Positions 16,742 to 25,738 of a stretch of 64,000 bases of DNA are shown one piece after another (position 1 is the stretch's first letter; every line of letters starts with the position of its first letter). The DNA lies in assembly GCA_018896025.1 (NCBI GenBank), contig JAHIND010000031.1:1-64000 (forward strand), read 5' to 3'. Position numbers and translations under genes: made by a program. The notes below the pieces were generated by a model. That model was not told the DNA's origin. It worked only from the letters and a program-made list of their open reading frames with translations, and did not search any database. This stretch comes from Pseudomonadota bacterium. GTDB taxonomy: Bacteria > Desulfobacterota > Desulfarculia > Desulfarculales > Desulfarculaceae.

Positions 16742-18907
16742 GCGGTGATAAACCGCCGAGCCGTCCCAGTCCGGGGGCGGGGGATCGGCGGTGAAAGCGG
16801 CGCTGCGCCGGGCCAGGACCTGGGCCGCCTGGTCCGAGGGCCGCTCCTGGGCCAGGGCGGCGAAGGCCTGGGCCGCCCCTGGCCAGTCGCGCTCTTGGTA
16901 CAGGGCGAAGGCCGCCTCCCAGCGATCGCAATATTTGAGGAGCGCCTGGTCCGGGGCCAGTTCCGGGGCGTCGCCCACCAGGCCCACCAGCTCGTAGATC
17001 AGGGTGGGCTCGCTGGTGCCCTTGGGCTCCACCTGGTCCACGGCGCGCCACACGAAGCCCTCCCCCGCCGCCCGGCGGGTGGCCCGGCTGGCCAGGATCT
17101 GGGTGCCGTAGACCTTGTTAAGCCCCTCCAGGCGCGAGGCCAGGTTCACCGCCGCGCCCAGGGCGGTGTAGTCCATGCGCTGGGCCGCGCCCACGTTGCC
17201 CACGATCACCTCGCCGGTGTGCAGGCCCAGGCGGGTGTGCATGATGGGCTGGCCCGCCTCCAGCCAGGCCTGGTCCATCTGTCGGCTGCGCGCCCGGCAC
17301 ATGAGGGCCGCCCGGCAGGCGTGGGCCGCGTGGGCCGGGTCCTCCAGGGGCGCGTTCCAAAAAGCCATGATGGCGTCGCCGATGAACTTGTCGATGGTGC
17401 CCTGGTTGGCCTGGATCTCGTTGCACAGGCCGGAGAAGTACTCCGAGGCCTTGACCATGAGCGCCTCGGGGTCCATGTGCTCGGCCATGTCGGTGAAGTT
17501 CGCCACGTCGGAGAACATCAGGGTGAGCACCCGCTTCTCGCCACCCAGGCCCTGCTCCTTGCCCGAAAACACCAATTGGCGCACCAGATCCACCGGCACG
17601 TAGCGGGAGAAAGTCCTGAGGGTGGTCTTCATGGTGGCCACGCTCTGGGTGAGGCGGTGTATCTCGCTGATGTGGGAATCGATAAGCGGCGTGGGCTGCA
17701 GTTCCAGGTTGCGCACCGCCTTGGTCTCGGCCACCACCTGGCCCAGGGGCCGGGAGATGCGCCGGGCCACCAGCACCACCAGGGGGATGGAGGCCAGCAT
17801 GATGAGCAGGGAGATGACCAGGGAGCGCAGGTTGCTCTGGATGATGGGGCCGATCAGCTCGTCCAGGGGGACGAGCACGGCCACGTAGTCCCAGCGCCCC
17901 TGGAAGTCCCGGATGCGCTCCACCCCGGCGGCGTACTCGCGGCCCTTTACCTCGAAGTTGAGCATCTGCTCCTTGGCCTGGGGATCGAACAGGCGGCTCA
18001 GTTCCCTGAGCAGGGGATCGCCCAGGTTGTCCAGGGTGGCCAGGCCCAGCACCTGCTTGCCGTCCTTTAGCGAGGCCTTGACGATCTTCTTGGCCTCGGG
18101 GTAGGCCACCAGGCGCTTTTGCTCGTCAAACACCACGGTGAGCCCCGAGGGGCAGGCCTTGTGCGAGGCGGTGAAGCCGCACAGGGTGCGGGCCGAGACG
18201 TCCACTCCCAGCACCCCGCCCTGGGGCTGCGGGGCGAAGCGGTAGGCCAGGGTTATGCCCGGCTCCAGCAGGCTGTCGAAAACGTAGTAGCCCGAGCCCC
18301 GCACCCGGCCGCTCTCCTGGGCCAGCTTGAACCAGGGCCGCTCGCGGGGATCGTAGACCGGGGCGCTCTGGCTCCAGGAAGACAGCTCCTTTTTCCCCGC
18401 GTCCAGAAAGCGCCAAGTCATCAGGCGCGGCCCGCCCGGCTCCTGGGAGATGGTGCGCACCCCGTAGAGGGCCCCCTGCGGGGCCTTGATCTCCTCGAGG
18501 GCCTGGGGCGGCATGTTCTCCAGGCGCACCACCTGGAAAAAGCGTCCGTCGTCATAGCCCAGATACATGCCGAAAAACTGGGGGTGGGTAATGAGGGCCT
18601 TGATGAACAGGCCCTGCAGGGCGTGGCCTTCCCGGCTGGGCGGCTGGATTAGGCCCGGATGCTCGGAGGTGAGCACCAAAAAGGAGCTGGCCTTGCCGAA
18701 AAAATGGCCCAACTGGCCGGTGAACTGGCCCACGATGTCGTGCATCAGCCGCCGGGAGGAAATCAGGGCCCGCTCGCTGCCGGTCTGGTAGCCATACCAG
18801 GTGATGCTCCCGGCCACCACGATCATGAGCAAAAGGAAAATGGTGAGGATGTTCAGATACAGCGGGTAGCGGCGGCGGCGCTTGGGGGAAGCATCTGGGG
18901 GGGCCAT
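16736..18907 (-). CDS. Membrane-bound class III adenylate cyclase with Cache sensor and HAMP
   Basis: The ATG at 18907 has GAGAGG 5 bp upstream and gives 723 residues; a GTG two codons earlier is less likely. An N-terminal membrane helix (about 17-40), a large extracytoplasmic region resembling a double Cache domain (about 45-345), a second helix (about 350-380) and HAMP precede a class III cyclase domain (about 445-620). Metal-binding Asp residues are in LMFSDVANFTD and FIGDAIMAFW, and VNLASRLE carries the transition-state Asn and Arg. Lys in DKFIGDA and Thr in MDYTALG suit ATP rather than GTP. It lies between livK and iorA, so its ligand could be the transported substrate; that is inference. 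Confidence 0.87.
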   Translation of the reverse strand: MAPPDASPKRRRRYPLYLNILTIFLLLMIVVAGSITWYGYQTGSERALISSRRLMHDIVGQFTGQLGHFFGKASSFLVLTSEHPGLIQPPSREGHALQGLFIKALITHPQFFGMYLGYDDGRFFQVVRLENMPPQALEEIKAPQGALYGVRTISQEPGGPRLMTWRFLDAGKKELSSWSQSAPVYDPRERPWFKLAQESGRVRGSGYYVFDSLLEPGITLAYRFAPQPQGGVLGVDVSARTLCGFTASHKACPSGLTVVFDEQKRLVAYPEAKKIVKASLKDGKQVLGLATLDNLGDPLLRELSRLFDPQAKEQMLNFEVKGREYAAGVERIRDFQGRWDYVAVLVPLDELIGPIIQSNLRSLVISLLIMLASIPLVVLVARRISRPLGQVVAETKAVRNLELQPTPLIDSHISEIHRLTQSVATMKTTLRTFSRYVPVDLVRQLVFSGKEQGLGGEKRVLTLMFSDVANFTDMAEHMDPEALMVKASEYFSGLCNEIQANQGTIDKFIGDAIMAFWNAPLEDPAHAAHACRAALMCRARSRQMDQAWLEAGQPIMHTRLGLHTGEVIVGNVGAAQRMDYTALGAAVNLASRLEGLNKVYGTQILASRATRRAAGEGFVWRAVDQVEPKGTSEPTLIYELVGLVGDAPELAPDQALLKYCDRWEAAFALYQERDWPGAAQAFAALAQERPSDQAAQVLARRSAAFTADPPPPDWDGSAVYHRK

Positions 18908-18978
18908 GGACACCTCTCAGTATTGGCCATGGCTCAAGATTACCCCGCTACGGGAGCGGCGGGCAAGCGCCGTAAATG

Positions 18979-19010
18979 AAGGCGGCGCGGAGAGAGCCCC
19001 GCGCCGCCTT
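18979..19010 (-). terminator. GC-rich hairpin after livK
   Basis: A perfect 12-bp stem (18979-18990 with 18999-19010) starts 8 bp past the livK stop. On the minus strand only a short ATTTA follows, so termination may be partial and allow readthrough into the cyclase gene. Confidence 0.5.
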
Positions 19011-19017
19011 GGGCTGC

Positions 19018-20214
19018 TTACTTGGCCGGGACGAACTTGCCGTCCTTGACCTGGATAATAACCATGGAGTCCTCGCCCAGGCCGTTGTGATCCTGGGGGC
19101 TCAGGTTGTACACGCCGCTGACGCCCACGTAGTTTTTGGTGCTCTCCAGGGCGTCACGCACCTTGGCCGGGTCGGTGCCCGCCTTTTGCATGGCGCCCGC
19201 CAGCAGATACACCGCGTCCCAGGCATAACCGGAGTGGGTGTTGATAGGGTACTGCTTGTTGTACTTGTACACGTCGTTGTACAGGCGCACGAACTCGGCG
19301 ATCACCTTCTTCTGGGGATCGGAGTCCGGCAGGCTCTCCCAAACCATGAGCTTGGTGGAGGGCATCAGGTCGCCTTCGGCCGCCGCCCCGGCCAGTTGGA
19401 TGTACTTGGGACCGGGCACGCCGTGGCACTGCACCAGGGGGGCCTTCATGCCCAGGGCGTGGTGGTTCTTGGACACGATGGCCGCGGCCGGGCCGATGGT
19501 CCAGCAGACCACGGCCTGGGGCTTGGCGGCGGCCAGCTTGGTGAGCTGGCTCTTCATGTCCACGTCCTTGGGGTTGAACTGCTCGGCGCCCACCACGGTG
19601 ATGCCGTACCCCGGAGCCAGCTTGCCGACCCAGCGGGACCCGTCGCGGCCGAAGCCGTCGCTGGCGCTAAGAAGGGCGATCTTGGTCAGGCCGTGGGCCT
19701 TGAGGTAACCCAGGACCTTCTTGACCGCGATGGCCGAGCGCTGAGGAGACTTGAACACCCAGTGGGCGGTGCCGAAGTTCATTTTGCCGATCTGGCCTTC
19801 CATGATCACCGGGTCGCCGCCCACGGTCATCACGGTGGGCATCTTGGCCGCTTCCACCTGCTTCTTGACCGCCATGCCGGTGCCGGTGCGGGTGGGGCCG
19901 ACCACGGCGGCCACCTTGTCCACGTTCACGAATTTCTTGAAGGCCATCACCGCCTTGGTGGGCTCGCCCTCGGTGTCGGCCAGAATCAGCTCGATGGGAC
20001 GGCCCTGGATGCCGCCCGCCTTGTTGATCTTGTCCACCACCATCAGGGCCACCAGCTTGGTGGGCGCGCCGATGGAGGCCGCCGGGCCGCTCAGGGCGAA
20101 GAAGGCCCCGATTTTAACCGGCTCTTTCTTGTCGGCCGCAACCGCCGGAACGGCCAGGGCCAGGGCCAAAAGCAGGCACAGGCACAGCCCGGCCAAAACC
20201 TTAAACCTTTTCAT
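19018..20214 (-). CDS. livK: Branched-chain/aromatic amino acid ABC transporter substrate-binding protein
   Basis: This 398-residue periplasmic protein has a clear signal peptide ending in AVPAVAADKKE and a type I periplasmic binding domain: VKIGAFFALSGPAASIGAPT at the start, AVVGPTRTGTGMAVKKQ near residue 105, and SGYAWDAVYLLAGAM near the C terminus. It would deliver the substrate to LivHMGF encoded upstream. Presence of paaK and iorAB in the same block suggests aromatic amino acids or aryl acetates as substrate, though LivK-like proteins cannot be assigned a ligand from sequence. A 57-bp gap separates it from paaK. Confidence 0.88.
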   Translation of the reverse strand: MKRFKVLAGLCLCLLLALALAVPAVAADKKEPVKIGAFFALSGPAASIGAPTKLVALMVVDKINKAGGIQGRPIELILADTEGEPTKAVMAFKKFVNVDKVAAVVGPTRTGTGMAVKKQVEAAKMPTVMTVGGDPVIMEGQIGKMNFGTAHWVFKSPQRSAIAVKKVLGYLKAHGLTKIALLSASDGFGRDGSRWVGKLAPGYGITVVGAEQFNPKDVDMKSQLTKLAAAKPQAVVCWTIGPAAAIVSKNHHALGMKAPLVQCHGVPGPKYIQLAGAAAEGDLMPSTKLMVWESLPDSDPQKKVIAEFVRLYNDVYKYNKQYPINTHSGYAWDAVYLLAGAMQKAGTDPAKVRDALESTKNYVGVSGVYNLSPQDHNGLGEDSMVIIQVKDGKFVPAK

Positions 20215-20271
20215 CGCTCATCCTCCCTTTCGCGGCCGTCCCCCCTCCCCGGAGGAGCAGCCTCTGATTTA

Positions 20272-21555
20272 TCAGTCGTCGCGGCGGTCGAAAATCCGCT
20301 GCGACTTACGTTCGCTGCGCGGCAGGCTGCCGTAATCCACCACCTCAATCTTGGCGCTCACCAGGATGTGGGCCTTGACCCCCTTGGAGATGCCGGCGGC
20401 CACCGCCTCGTCGTCGGCCGCGCCGCCCTCGGGGGCTCGCTCCACCTTGATGGTCATGTAATCGCGGCCGTCAGCGCCCCGGCTCAGGTGCACCTGATAC
20501 TCCGAGCCCACCCCGCTGCTGTGGCTGAGCACGTGGTCGATCTGGCCGGGGTAGATGTTCACCGCCCGGAACTTGATCATGTCGTCGCTGCGCCCCAGGA
20601 TGCGGTCGTGGCGCGGCAGGGAATTGCCGCAGGCACAGGGCTCGGGCAAAAGGCGGCACAGATCCCGGGTGCGGTAGCGGATCAGCGGGGCGGCCTGTTT
20701 GCTCAGGGTGGTCACCACCATCTCGCCGATCTCGCCCGGAGCCACCGGCTGCAAGGTCAGCGGGTCCAGAATCTCCAGAATATAGTAGTCAGCCCAGTAG
20801 TGGATGCCCTCGTGGGCCCGGCACTCTATGCCGGTGCCCGGCCCGTACAGCTCGGTGAGGCCCGGTATGTCGAACAGCTCCGCGCCCAGGGCCTGGCTGA
20901 TGCGTTTGCGCATGGCGTCGCTGGTGCGCTCGCTGCCATAAATTAGCTTGTTGATCTTCACCTGCTCGGTGAGCCCGCGCCTCCTGATCTCCTCGGCCAT
21001 GAGCAGGGCCATGGAGGAGGTGGAGCACATCACCGTGGTGCCGAAGTCCACCAGGAACTGGCACTGCATCTCCAGATTGCCCGGCCCCACGGGCAGGGCC
21101 AGAGCCCCGAAGCGCTCGCAGCCCGCCTGGAAGCCCACCCCGGCGGTCCACACCCCGTAGCCCACCATGATCTGCACCCGGTCCAGGCGGGTGAGCCCGG
21201 CCATCTCATAGCAGCGGGCGAACATGTGGGCCCAGTCGTCCAGGTCTTTCTGAGTGTAGGCCAGCACCTTGCGCTTGCCGGTGGTGCCGCTGGAGGCGTG
21301 CACCCGGACCACCTGCTCCAGGGGCACCGAGAGCAGGGGGAAGGGGTAACCGGCGCGCAGGTCGTCGGCCGTGGTGAAGGGCAGGCCCTTCAGGTCGTCC
21401 AGGCTATGAATGTCGCCGGGGGCCACTCCCGCTTCCCTAAGGCGCTGGGCGTAAAAGGAGCTGCCCTCATGGGCATGGGCCACGGTCCATTGCAGACCCT
21501 TGAGCTGATGCGCGGCCAACTCCTCGGGGCCGTTGAAATTGGGCATGAAGGTCAT
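20272..21555 (-). CDS. paaK: Phenylacetate-CoA ligase family enzyme
   Basis: The 427-residue adenylate-forming enzyme has the PaaK-type phosphate-binding loop HASSGTTGKRKVLAYT (about residues 88-103), YGSERTSDAMRKRI, and ELYGPGTGIECRAHEGIHYW, with a C-terminal AMP-ligase domain containing DMIKFRAVNIYPGQID. It activates phenylacetate or related aryl acetates to CoA thioesters. Its ATG overlaps the livF stop as ATGA, so it belongs to the liv operon. Together with iorAB it fits the archaeal and deltaproteobacterial arrangement for aryl-acyl-CoA metabolism, where the ligase may run toward ATP formation. Confidence 0.9.
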   Translation of the reverse strand: MTFMPNFNGPEELAAHQLKGLQWTVAHAHEGSSFYAQRLREAGVAPGDIHSLDDLKGLPFTTADDLRAGYPFPLLSVPLEQVVRVHASSGTTGKRKVLAYTQKDLDDWAHMFARCYEMAGLTRLDRVQIMVGYGVWTAGVGFQAGCERFGALALPVGPGNLEMQCQFLVDFGTTVMCSTSSMALLMAEEIRRRGLTEQVKINKLIYGSERTSDAMRKRISQALGAELFDIPGLTELYGPGTGIECRAHEGIHYWADYYILEILDPLTLQPVAPGEIGEMVVTTLSKQAAPLIRYRTRDLCRLLPEPCACGNSLPRHDRILGRSDDMIKFRAVNIYPGQIDHVLSHSSGVGSEYQVHLSRGADGRDYMTIKVERAPEGGAADDEAVAAGISKGVKAHILVSAKIEVVDYGSLPRSERKSQRIFDRRDD

Positions 21556-22313
21556 GAGGTTTCCTCGGGTGTTTTATCCTGGGGGCCGCCGAAGGCCCGG
21601 CGGGGGCCCAGGAAGGCCTCGCGCAGCAATTCGTCGGCCAAAATTTCCTTAGGCGAGCCGCTCTGGCGAATGCGGCCGCCGGTGATGATGTAGCCCCGTT
21701 GGCTCACGCTGAGCGCGCCCAGGGCGTTTTGCTCCACCAGAAGCACCGAGCATCCCTGGGCGGGCAGATCGCGCACCACTCCCAGGATCTCGGCGGCCAC
21801 CTGGGGGGCCAGGCCCAGGCTGGGCTCGTCCAAAAGCAGCAGGCGGGGCCGGGCCATGAGCCCCCGGGCCATGGCCAGCATCTGCTGCTCGCCGCCGCTC
21901 AGGGTGCCGGCCGGCTGCTCCAGGCGCTGGGCCAGGACCGGGAACAGGGCCAGGGCCCGCATCAGATCCTCGGCCACCGCCTTGGCCTGGTGCTTGCGCA
22001 GGCGCACGTAGGAGCCCAGCTCCAGATTCTCTTTCACGGTGAGGGGGCCGAAGAGCTGGCGTCCCTCGGGCACCTGCACCACCCCGGTCTCCACGATGGC
22101 CGAAGGCGACAGGCCGCTGATCTGGCGGTTCTCAAAGGTCACCCGCCCGCCCTTGGGCTTCAAGAGGCCGGAGATCACCCCCAACAGGGTGGTCTTGCCC
22201 GCCCCGTTCATGCCCAACAGGCTCACCACCTCGCCGGGGTTCACCTTCAGGCTCACTTCGCGCAGGGCCGGTTGGCGGCCATAGGCAAAGGATATGGACT
22301 CCACCCTAAGCAA
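21552..22313 (-). CDS. livF: Branched-chain amino acid ABC transporter ATP-binding protein
   Basis: An ABC ATPase of 253 residues: Walker A GMNGAGKTT, signature LSGGEQQMLAMARGLMARP, Walker B LLLLDEPSLGLAP and the switch His region (LLVEQNALGALSVSQRGYI). The EPSLGLAP and AP-type ending distinguish LivF from LivG. It acts at the cytoplasmic face of LivHM. It overlaps livG by 8 bp and paaK by 4 bp. Confidence 0.93.
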   Translation of the reverse strand: MLRVESISFAYGRQPALREVSLKVNPGEVVSLLGMNGAGKTTLLGVISGLLKPKGGRVTFENRQISGLSPSAIVETGVVQVPEGRQLFGPLTVKENLELGSYVRLRKHQAKAVAEDLMRALALFPVLAQRLEQPAGTLSGGEQQMLAMARGLMARPRLLLLDEPSLGLAPQVAAEILGVVRDLPAQGCSVLLVEQNALGALSVSQRGYIITGGRIRQSGSPKEILADELLREAFLGPRRAFGGPQDKTPEETS

Positions 22314-23088
22314 CCAGGCCGAACTCCTCTCCCCCGCCCAGATAGGTGCGCAGCACCTCGGGGTCTTGCTGGATCTCCTCGGGCGTGCCCTGGGCGATGA
22401 GCACCCCGCCGCTGAGCACCGCCACCTGGTCGGATACGTGCATCACCAGGCCCATGTCGTGCTCCACCAATACCACGCCGATGCCCTGCTCTTTTATCTT
22501 CACGATCAGCCCGCCGATCTCGTGGGTTTCGGCCGCGTTGAGCCCGGCCACCGGCTCGTCCAAAAGCATCAACCGGGGCCGCCCGGCCAGGGCCCGGGCC
22601 AGCTCCAGGCGCTTCTGGTCGCCGTAGGCCAGCTCCTCGGCGGGCTGGTGGGCCACCTTTTCCAGGCCGAAGAATGAAAGCATCTCCTCGGCCCGCTCCC
22701 GGATGGCCTTTTCCTCCCGCCTGAGCAGGGGCAGGCGCAGCATGGCCGCCCCAAAGCCGCCCCGGCTGGCCGCGTGCATGCCCACCATGACGTTTTCCAG
22801 GGCGTTCATCAGGCCGAAGACCTGCAAGTTCTGGAAGGTGCGGGTAAGGCCCAGACAGGCCAGCTTGTGCCCGGCCAGGCCCAGCACCTCCTGCCCGTCG
22901 AAGCTCACCCGGCCCGCGTCCGGGACCACCACCCCGGAGACGCAGTTGATGGCCGTGGTCTTGCCCGCCCCGTTGGGACCGATGAGGGCGGTGATGGCTC
23001 CGGCCGGGGCCTCCAGGTCCAGGGCGCTGAGGGCCTGCACCCCGCCGAAGCGCACCGACAGGCCCTTTATGGACAAGAGGGCGCTCAT
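22306..23088 (-). CDS. livG: Branched-chain amino acid ABC transporter ATP-binding protein
   Basis: The ATG at 23088 gives 260 residues beginning MSALLSIKGLSVRFGGVQAL. Walker A is IGPNGAGKTTAINCVSG, the LivG-specific GLTRTFQNLQVF loop follows, then a signature region LAYGDQKRLELARALAGRP and Walker B LMLLDEPVAGLN. The signature reads AYGDQ rather than LSGGQ, which is normal for LivG. A longer open frame continues upstream but lies inside livM in another frame. The start shares one base with the livM stop. Confidence 0.93.
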   Translation of the reverse strand: MSALLSIKGLSVRFGGVQALSALDLEAPAGAITALIGPNGAGKTTAINCVSGVVVPDAGRVSFDGQEVLGLAGHKLACLGLTRTFQNLQVFGLMNALENVMVGMHAASRGGFGAAMLRLPLLRREEKAIRERAEEMLSFFGLEKVAHQPAEELAYGDQKRLELARALAGRPRLMLLDEPVAGLNAAETHEIGGLIVKIKEQGIGVVLVEHDMGLVMHVSDQVAVLSGGVLIAQGTPEEIQQDPEVLRTYLGGGEEFGLVA

Positions 23089-24044
23089 TAGAAAGCCCTC
23101 CCCCCTGGGCGCACCCGCTTGCCCTCCAGCCAGCCCACCAGGCCCTGGGGCAGGAAGATCAAGAGCACCAGGAGGATGCCGCCGAAGAAGATGTCCTTGT
23201 ACTCCTCCACCACGGCCAGGAGTTGGGGCATGGGGGTGAGCAGGGCCGCGCCGAACAGGCCGCCCCACAACGAGCCCATGCCGCCCACAATGCACATGGT
23301 GACCAGTTCCACCGACTTGAAGATGTCGAAGGTGGCCGGGGTGATGATGCCGTAGTAGTGGGCATAGAGGCTGCCCGCCACCGAGGCGTACACCGCGCTG
23401 ACCACGAACACCTTGACCTTGTAGGCCTCGATGGGCACGCCGGAGGCGGCGGCGGCCAGGGGTGCTTCGTGCAGGGCCTTGAGCCCCCGGCCCACCCGCG
23501 AGTGCACCAGGTTGCGGGCCAGGATCAGGCCCACCAGCACCGCGCCCCAGGCCAGCCAGTAAAAAGACAGGTCCGTGGCGATGGGCGCGCCGAAAAAGCT
23601 CAGCGAGGGGATTCCGGTGTAGCCGGAGGGGCCGCCGGTGATGTCGTCCAACTGGACCATCAACACGCTGACGATGAGGTTGAAGCCCAGGGTGGCCATC
23701 ACCAGGTAGTTGCCTTCCAGGCGCAGGGTGGGCAGGCCGATGACCAGAGCCACCACCGCCACCACCACCGCCGCCGCCAACAAGGCGGTCCAGGGCTCCC
23801 AGCCGTAGGAGCCGGAGAGGATGCCCGAGATATAAGCCCCTAGGCCGAAGAAGGCGGCATGTCCCAGGCTTATCTGCCCGGCGTAACCTATGAGCAGGTT
23901 GAGCCCGGTGACTACCAGCACGTTGAGCGCCACCACGTTGAGCACGTTGAGGTAATAGGGGTTGGTCACCACCAGGGGCAGCAGGGCCAACACCGCGGCC
24001 AGGGCGGCCAGGTACCCAAAGAACTTCTTGCCCTGGGCGCTCAT
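23088..24044 (-). CDS. livM: Branched-chain amino acid ABC transporter permease
   Basis: From the ATG at 24044 the protein has 318 residues with about eight to nine membrane helices. LivM signatures are GYAGQISLGHAAFFGLGAY (about residue 53) and RVGRGLKALHEAPLAAAASGV, followed by MCIVGGMGSLWGGLFGA. It pairs with LivH to form the membrane channel. The start overlaps the livH stop as ATGA. A longer upstream open frame is an artefact of high G+C. Confidence 0.93.
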   Translation of the reverse strand: MSAQGKKFFGYLAALAAVLALLPLVVTNPYYLNVLNVVALNVLVVTGLNLLIGYAGQISLGHAAFFGLGAYISGILSGSYGWEPWTALLAAAVVVAVVALVIGLPTLRLEGNYLVMATLGFNLIVSVLMVQLDDITGGPSGYTGIPSLSFFGAPIATDLSFYWLAWGAVLVGLILARNLVHSRVGRGLKALHEAPLAAAASGVPIEAYKVKVFVVSAVYASVAGSLYAHYYGIITPATFDIFKSVELVTMCIVGGMGSLWGGLFGAALLTPMPQLLAVVEEYKDIFFGGILLVLLIFLPQGLVGWLEGKRVRPGGRAF

Positions 24045-24931
24045 ACCCGGTCCCTGCCCTTCACGCCCAACAGGCCGCCGGGGCGCAGGAACAAGACCAG
24101 CAGCAGCACCACGAAGGCCACCGCGTCCTTGTAGACGCTGGAGATGAGCCCGGCGGTGAGGCTTTCGATAAGCCCCAAGACCAGGCCGCCCACCACCGCG
24201 CCGGGAAAGCTGCCGTAGCCGCCCAAGACCGCGGCGGCGAAGCCCTTGAGCCCGATGATCACCCCCACGTTGTAGGACAGGCTGGTGATGGGGGTGATGA
24301 GCACCCCGGCCAGGGCCCCCAGGGCTCCGGCCAGGGCGAAGGAATACATGGTCATGCGGTGGGCGTCGATGCCCATCAACGCGGCGGCCGAGGAGTTTAT
24401 GGCCGTGGCCCGCATGGCCTTGCCGGTGAGGGTGCGGTTGAAAAACCAAATCAGGGCCACGATGGCCACCAGGGTGATGGCCAGGACCCACAGGTTTTGC
24501 GGGGTGAAGGTGGCCCCCAGCAGGTGCAGGGGAGTCTCGGGGCTGAGCGGGGGCAGGGCCAGGGCCTGCTTGCCCCACAAGTGCTTGAAAATACCCCGCA
24601 TGAGGATGGAGGCCGCGATGGTGATGAAGATGAGCACCATCACCTGGCGGCTGCGGGCCGGGCGGATGGCCAGGCGCTCCAACAGGGCCCCCACCAGGGC
24701 CACCGCCACTATGGCCAGGGGAAAGGCCAGGGCCATGGGCAAACCCGCGCCGATGAGGAAGCTGTAGGCCATGAGCCCGCCCAGGGAGAGAAAATCGCCC
24801 TGGGCGAAGTTCACCACCCTGGTGGCGTTGTAGATCAGGCAAAAGCCCAGGGCCACCAGGGCGTAAACCGCCCCGGTGGTCAGCCCGCTGACCACATATT
24901 GCGCTAGCTGGTCGCCGAAGCCCACCGCCAC
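24041..24931 (-). CDS. livH: Branched-chain amino acid ABC transporter permease
   Basis: About 296 residues with eight or so membrane helices. GAVYALVALGFCLIYNATRV and NFAQGDFLSLGG at the start and GGYGSFPGAVVGGLVLG near the end are LivH signatures. Two GTG codons (24931 and 24925) are the best starts, near GGAGAC and GAGGG respectively; the ATG far upstream would add a non-membrane leader crossing the promoter region and is rejected. It is first in the liv-paaK operon, behind a sigma-70 promoter at 24993-25021. Confidence 0.88.
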   Translation of the reverse strand: MAVGFGDQLAQYVVSGLTTGAVYALVALGFCLIYNATRVVNFAQGDFLSLGGLMAYSFLIGAGLPMALAFPLAIVAVALVGALLERLAIRPARSRQVMVLIFITIAASILMRGIFKHLWGKQALALPPLSPETPLHLLGATFTPQNLWVLAITLVAIVALIWFFNRTLTGKAMRATAINSSAAALMGIDAHRMTMYSFALAGALGALAGVLITPITSLSYNVGVIIGLKGFAAAVLGGYGSFPGAVVGGLVLGLIESLTAGLISSVYKDAVAFVVLLLVLFLRPGGLLGVKGRDRV

Positions 24932-24992
24932 ACCCTCGTTGTCTCCGGAACTCCCCCAACCCGGAGCCCTGCATACCGTATACGATTTACTG

Positions 24993-25021
24993 GGTATATC
25001 GGGAAAAAACGGGGTTGTCAA
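24993..25021 (-). promoter_or_regulatory. Sigma-70 promoter of livHMGF-paaK
   Basis: On the minus strand TTGACA (25016-25021) and TATACC (24993-24998) are exactly 17 bp apart. An 8-bp palindrome CGTATACG (24977-24984) just downstream may be an operator. Confidence 0.65.
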
Positions 25022-25126
25022 TGATCGCGCCGCCCAAAGGCGTGCTTGACAGGACAAGGCCCAACTACGCATCATGTAAACCGAAACTCAACGCCGGGAT
25101 TTCCGGCCAGCATGGAGGATTAATAC

Positions 25127-25711
25127 ATGAGCGCACAATCTTCTCAGACGGGCGGTGGGCTGTTGAAGGACGGCCTGGCTGAGTTGCAGAAACATCGAGG
25201 CAGCCTGCTGGCCGCGGGGATCATCTCCCTGATTCTGGGCACCATCGCCATCCTGGCACCCCTGGCCGCCACCGTGGCCGTGGTGTGGGTCATCGGCGCG
25301 GTTATCCTGGTGCAGGGCATCATCCAACTGGTCCACTGCTTCAAGACCGCCCAGTGGAGTGCCTTTGCCTGGAACCTGTTGTGGGCGGTGGTCTACGTCA
25401 TCGCCGGTGGGCTAATCCTGGCTCGTCCCCTGCTGGGGGCCATCACCCTCACCCTGCTGTTGGCCGCCTTCTTCATCGTGGAAGGGGTGGTCAAGCTGGG
25501 CCTGGCCATGAAGCTCAAGCCCGCCCCCCGCTGGGGCTGGGTGCTGTTTTCGGGAATCATGGGCGTGGTGTTGGGGCTCATCATCTTCGCGGGCTGGCCG
25601 GGCGATTCGCTGGCCATAATGGGGCTGCTCCTAGGCATCGACCTGATCTTCGGCGGCTGGTCCATGATAATGCTGGCCTCGGCTGGCAAGTCGGCCGGGA
25701 GCGTCGCTTAA
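25127..25711 (+). CDS. HdeD-like (DUF308) membrane protein
   Basis: This 194-residue protein has six predicted membrane helices arranged as paired segments (for example LLAAGIISLILGTIAILAP, then VVWVIGAVILVQGIIQLV), the repeat pattern of the HdeD/DUF308 family. In E. coli HdeD contributes to acid resistance at high cell density; the molecular function is unknown. The start ATG is preceded by GGAGG (TGGAGGATTAATAC). It is convergent with the CLC gene 27 bp downstream, and divergent from liv. Confidence 0.82.
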   Translation: MSAQSSQTGGGLLKDGLAELQKHRGSLLAAGIISLILGTIAILAPLAATVAVVWVIGAVILVQGIIQLVHCFKTAQWSAFAWNLLWAVVYVIAGGLILARPLLGAITLTLLLAAFFIVEGVVKLGLAMKLKPAPRWGWVLFSGIMGVVLGLIIFAGWPGDSLAIMGLLLGIDLIFGGWSMIMLASAGKSAGSVA

Positions 25712-25738
25712 AACCGGAAGCCCCACCTTAGAAAAATG

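Noticed and set aside
24041..25075. livH start at the far-upstream ATG
   Set aside because: It would place the sigma-70 promoter and operator-like palindrome inside the gene and add a leader unlike LivH.
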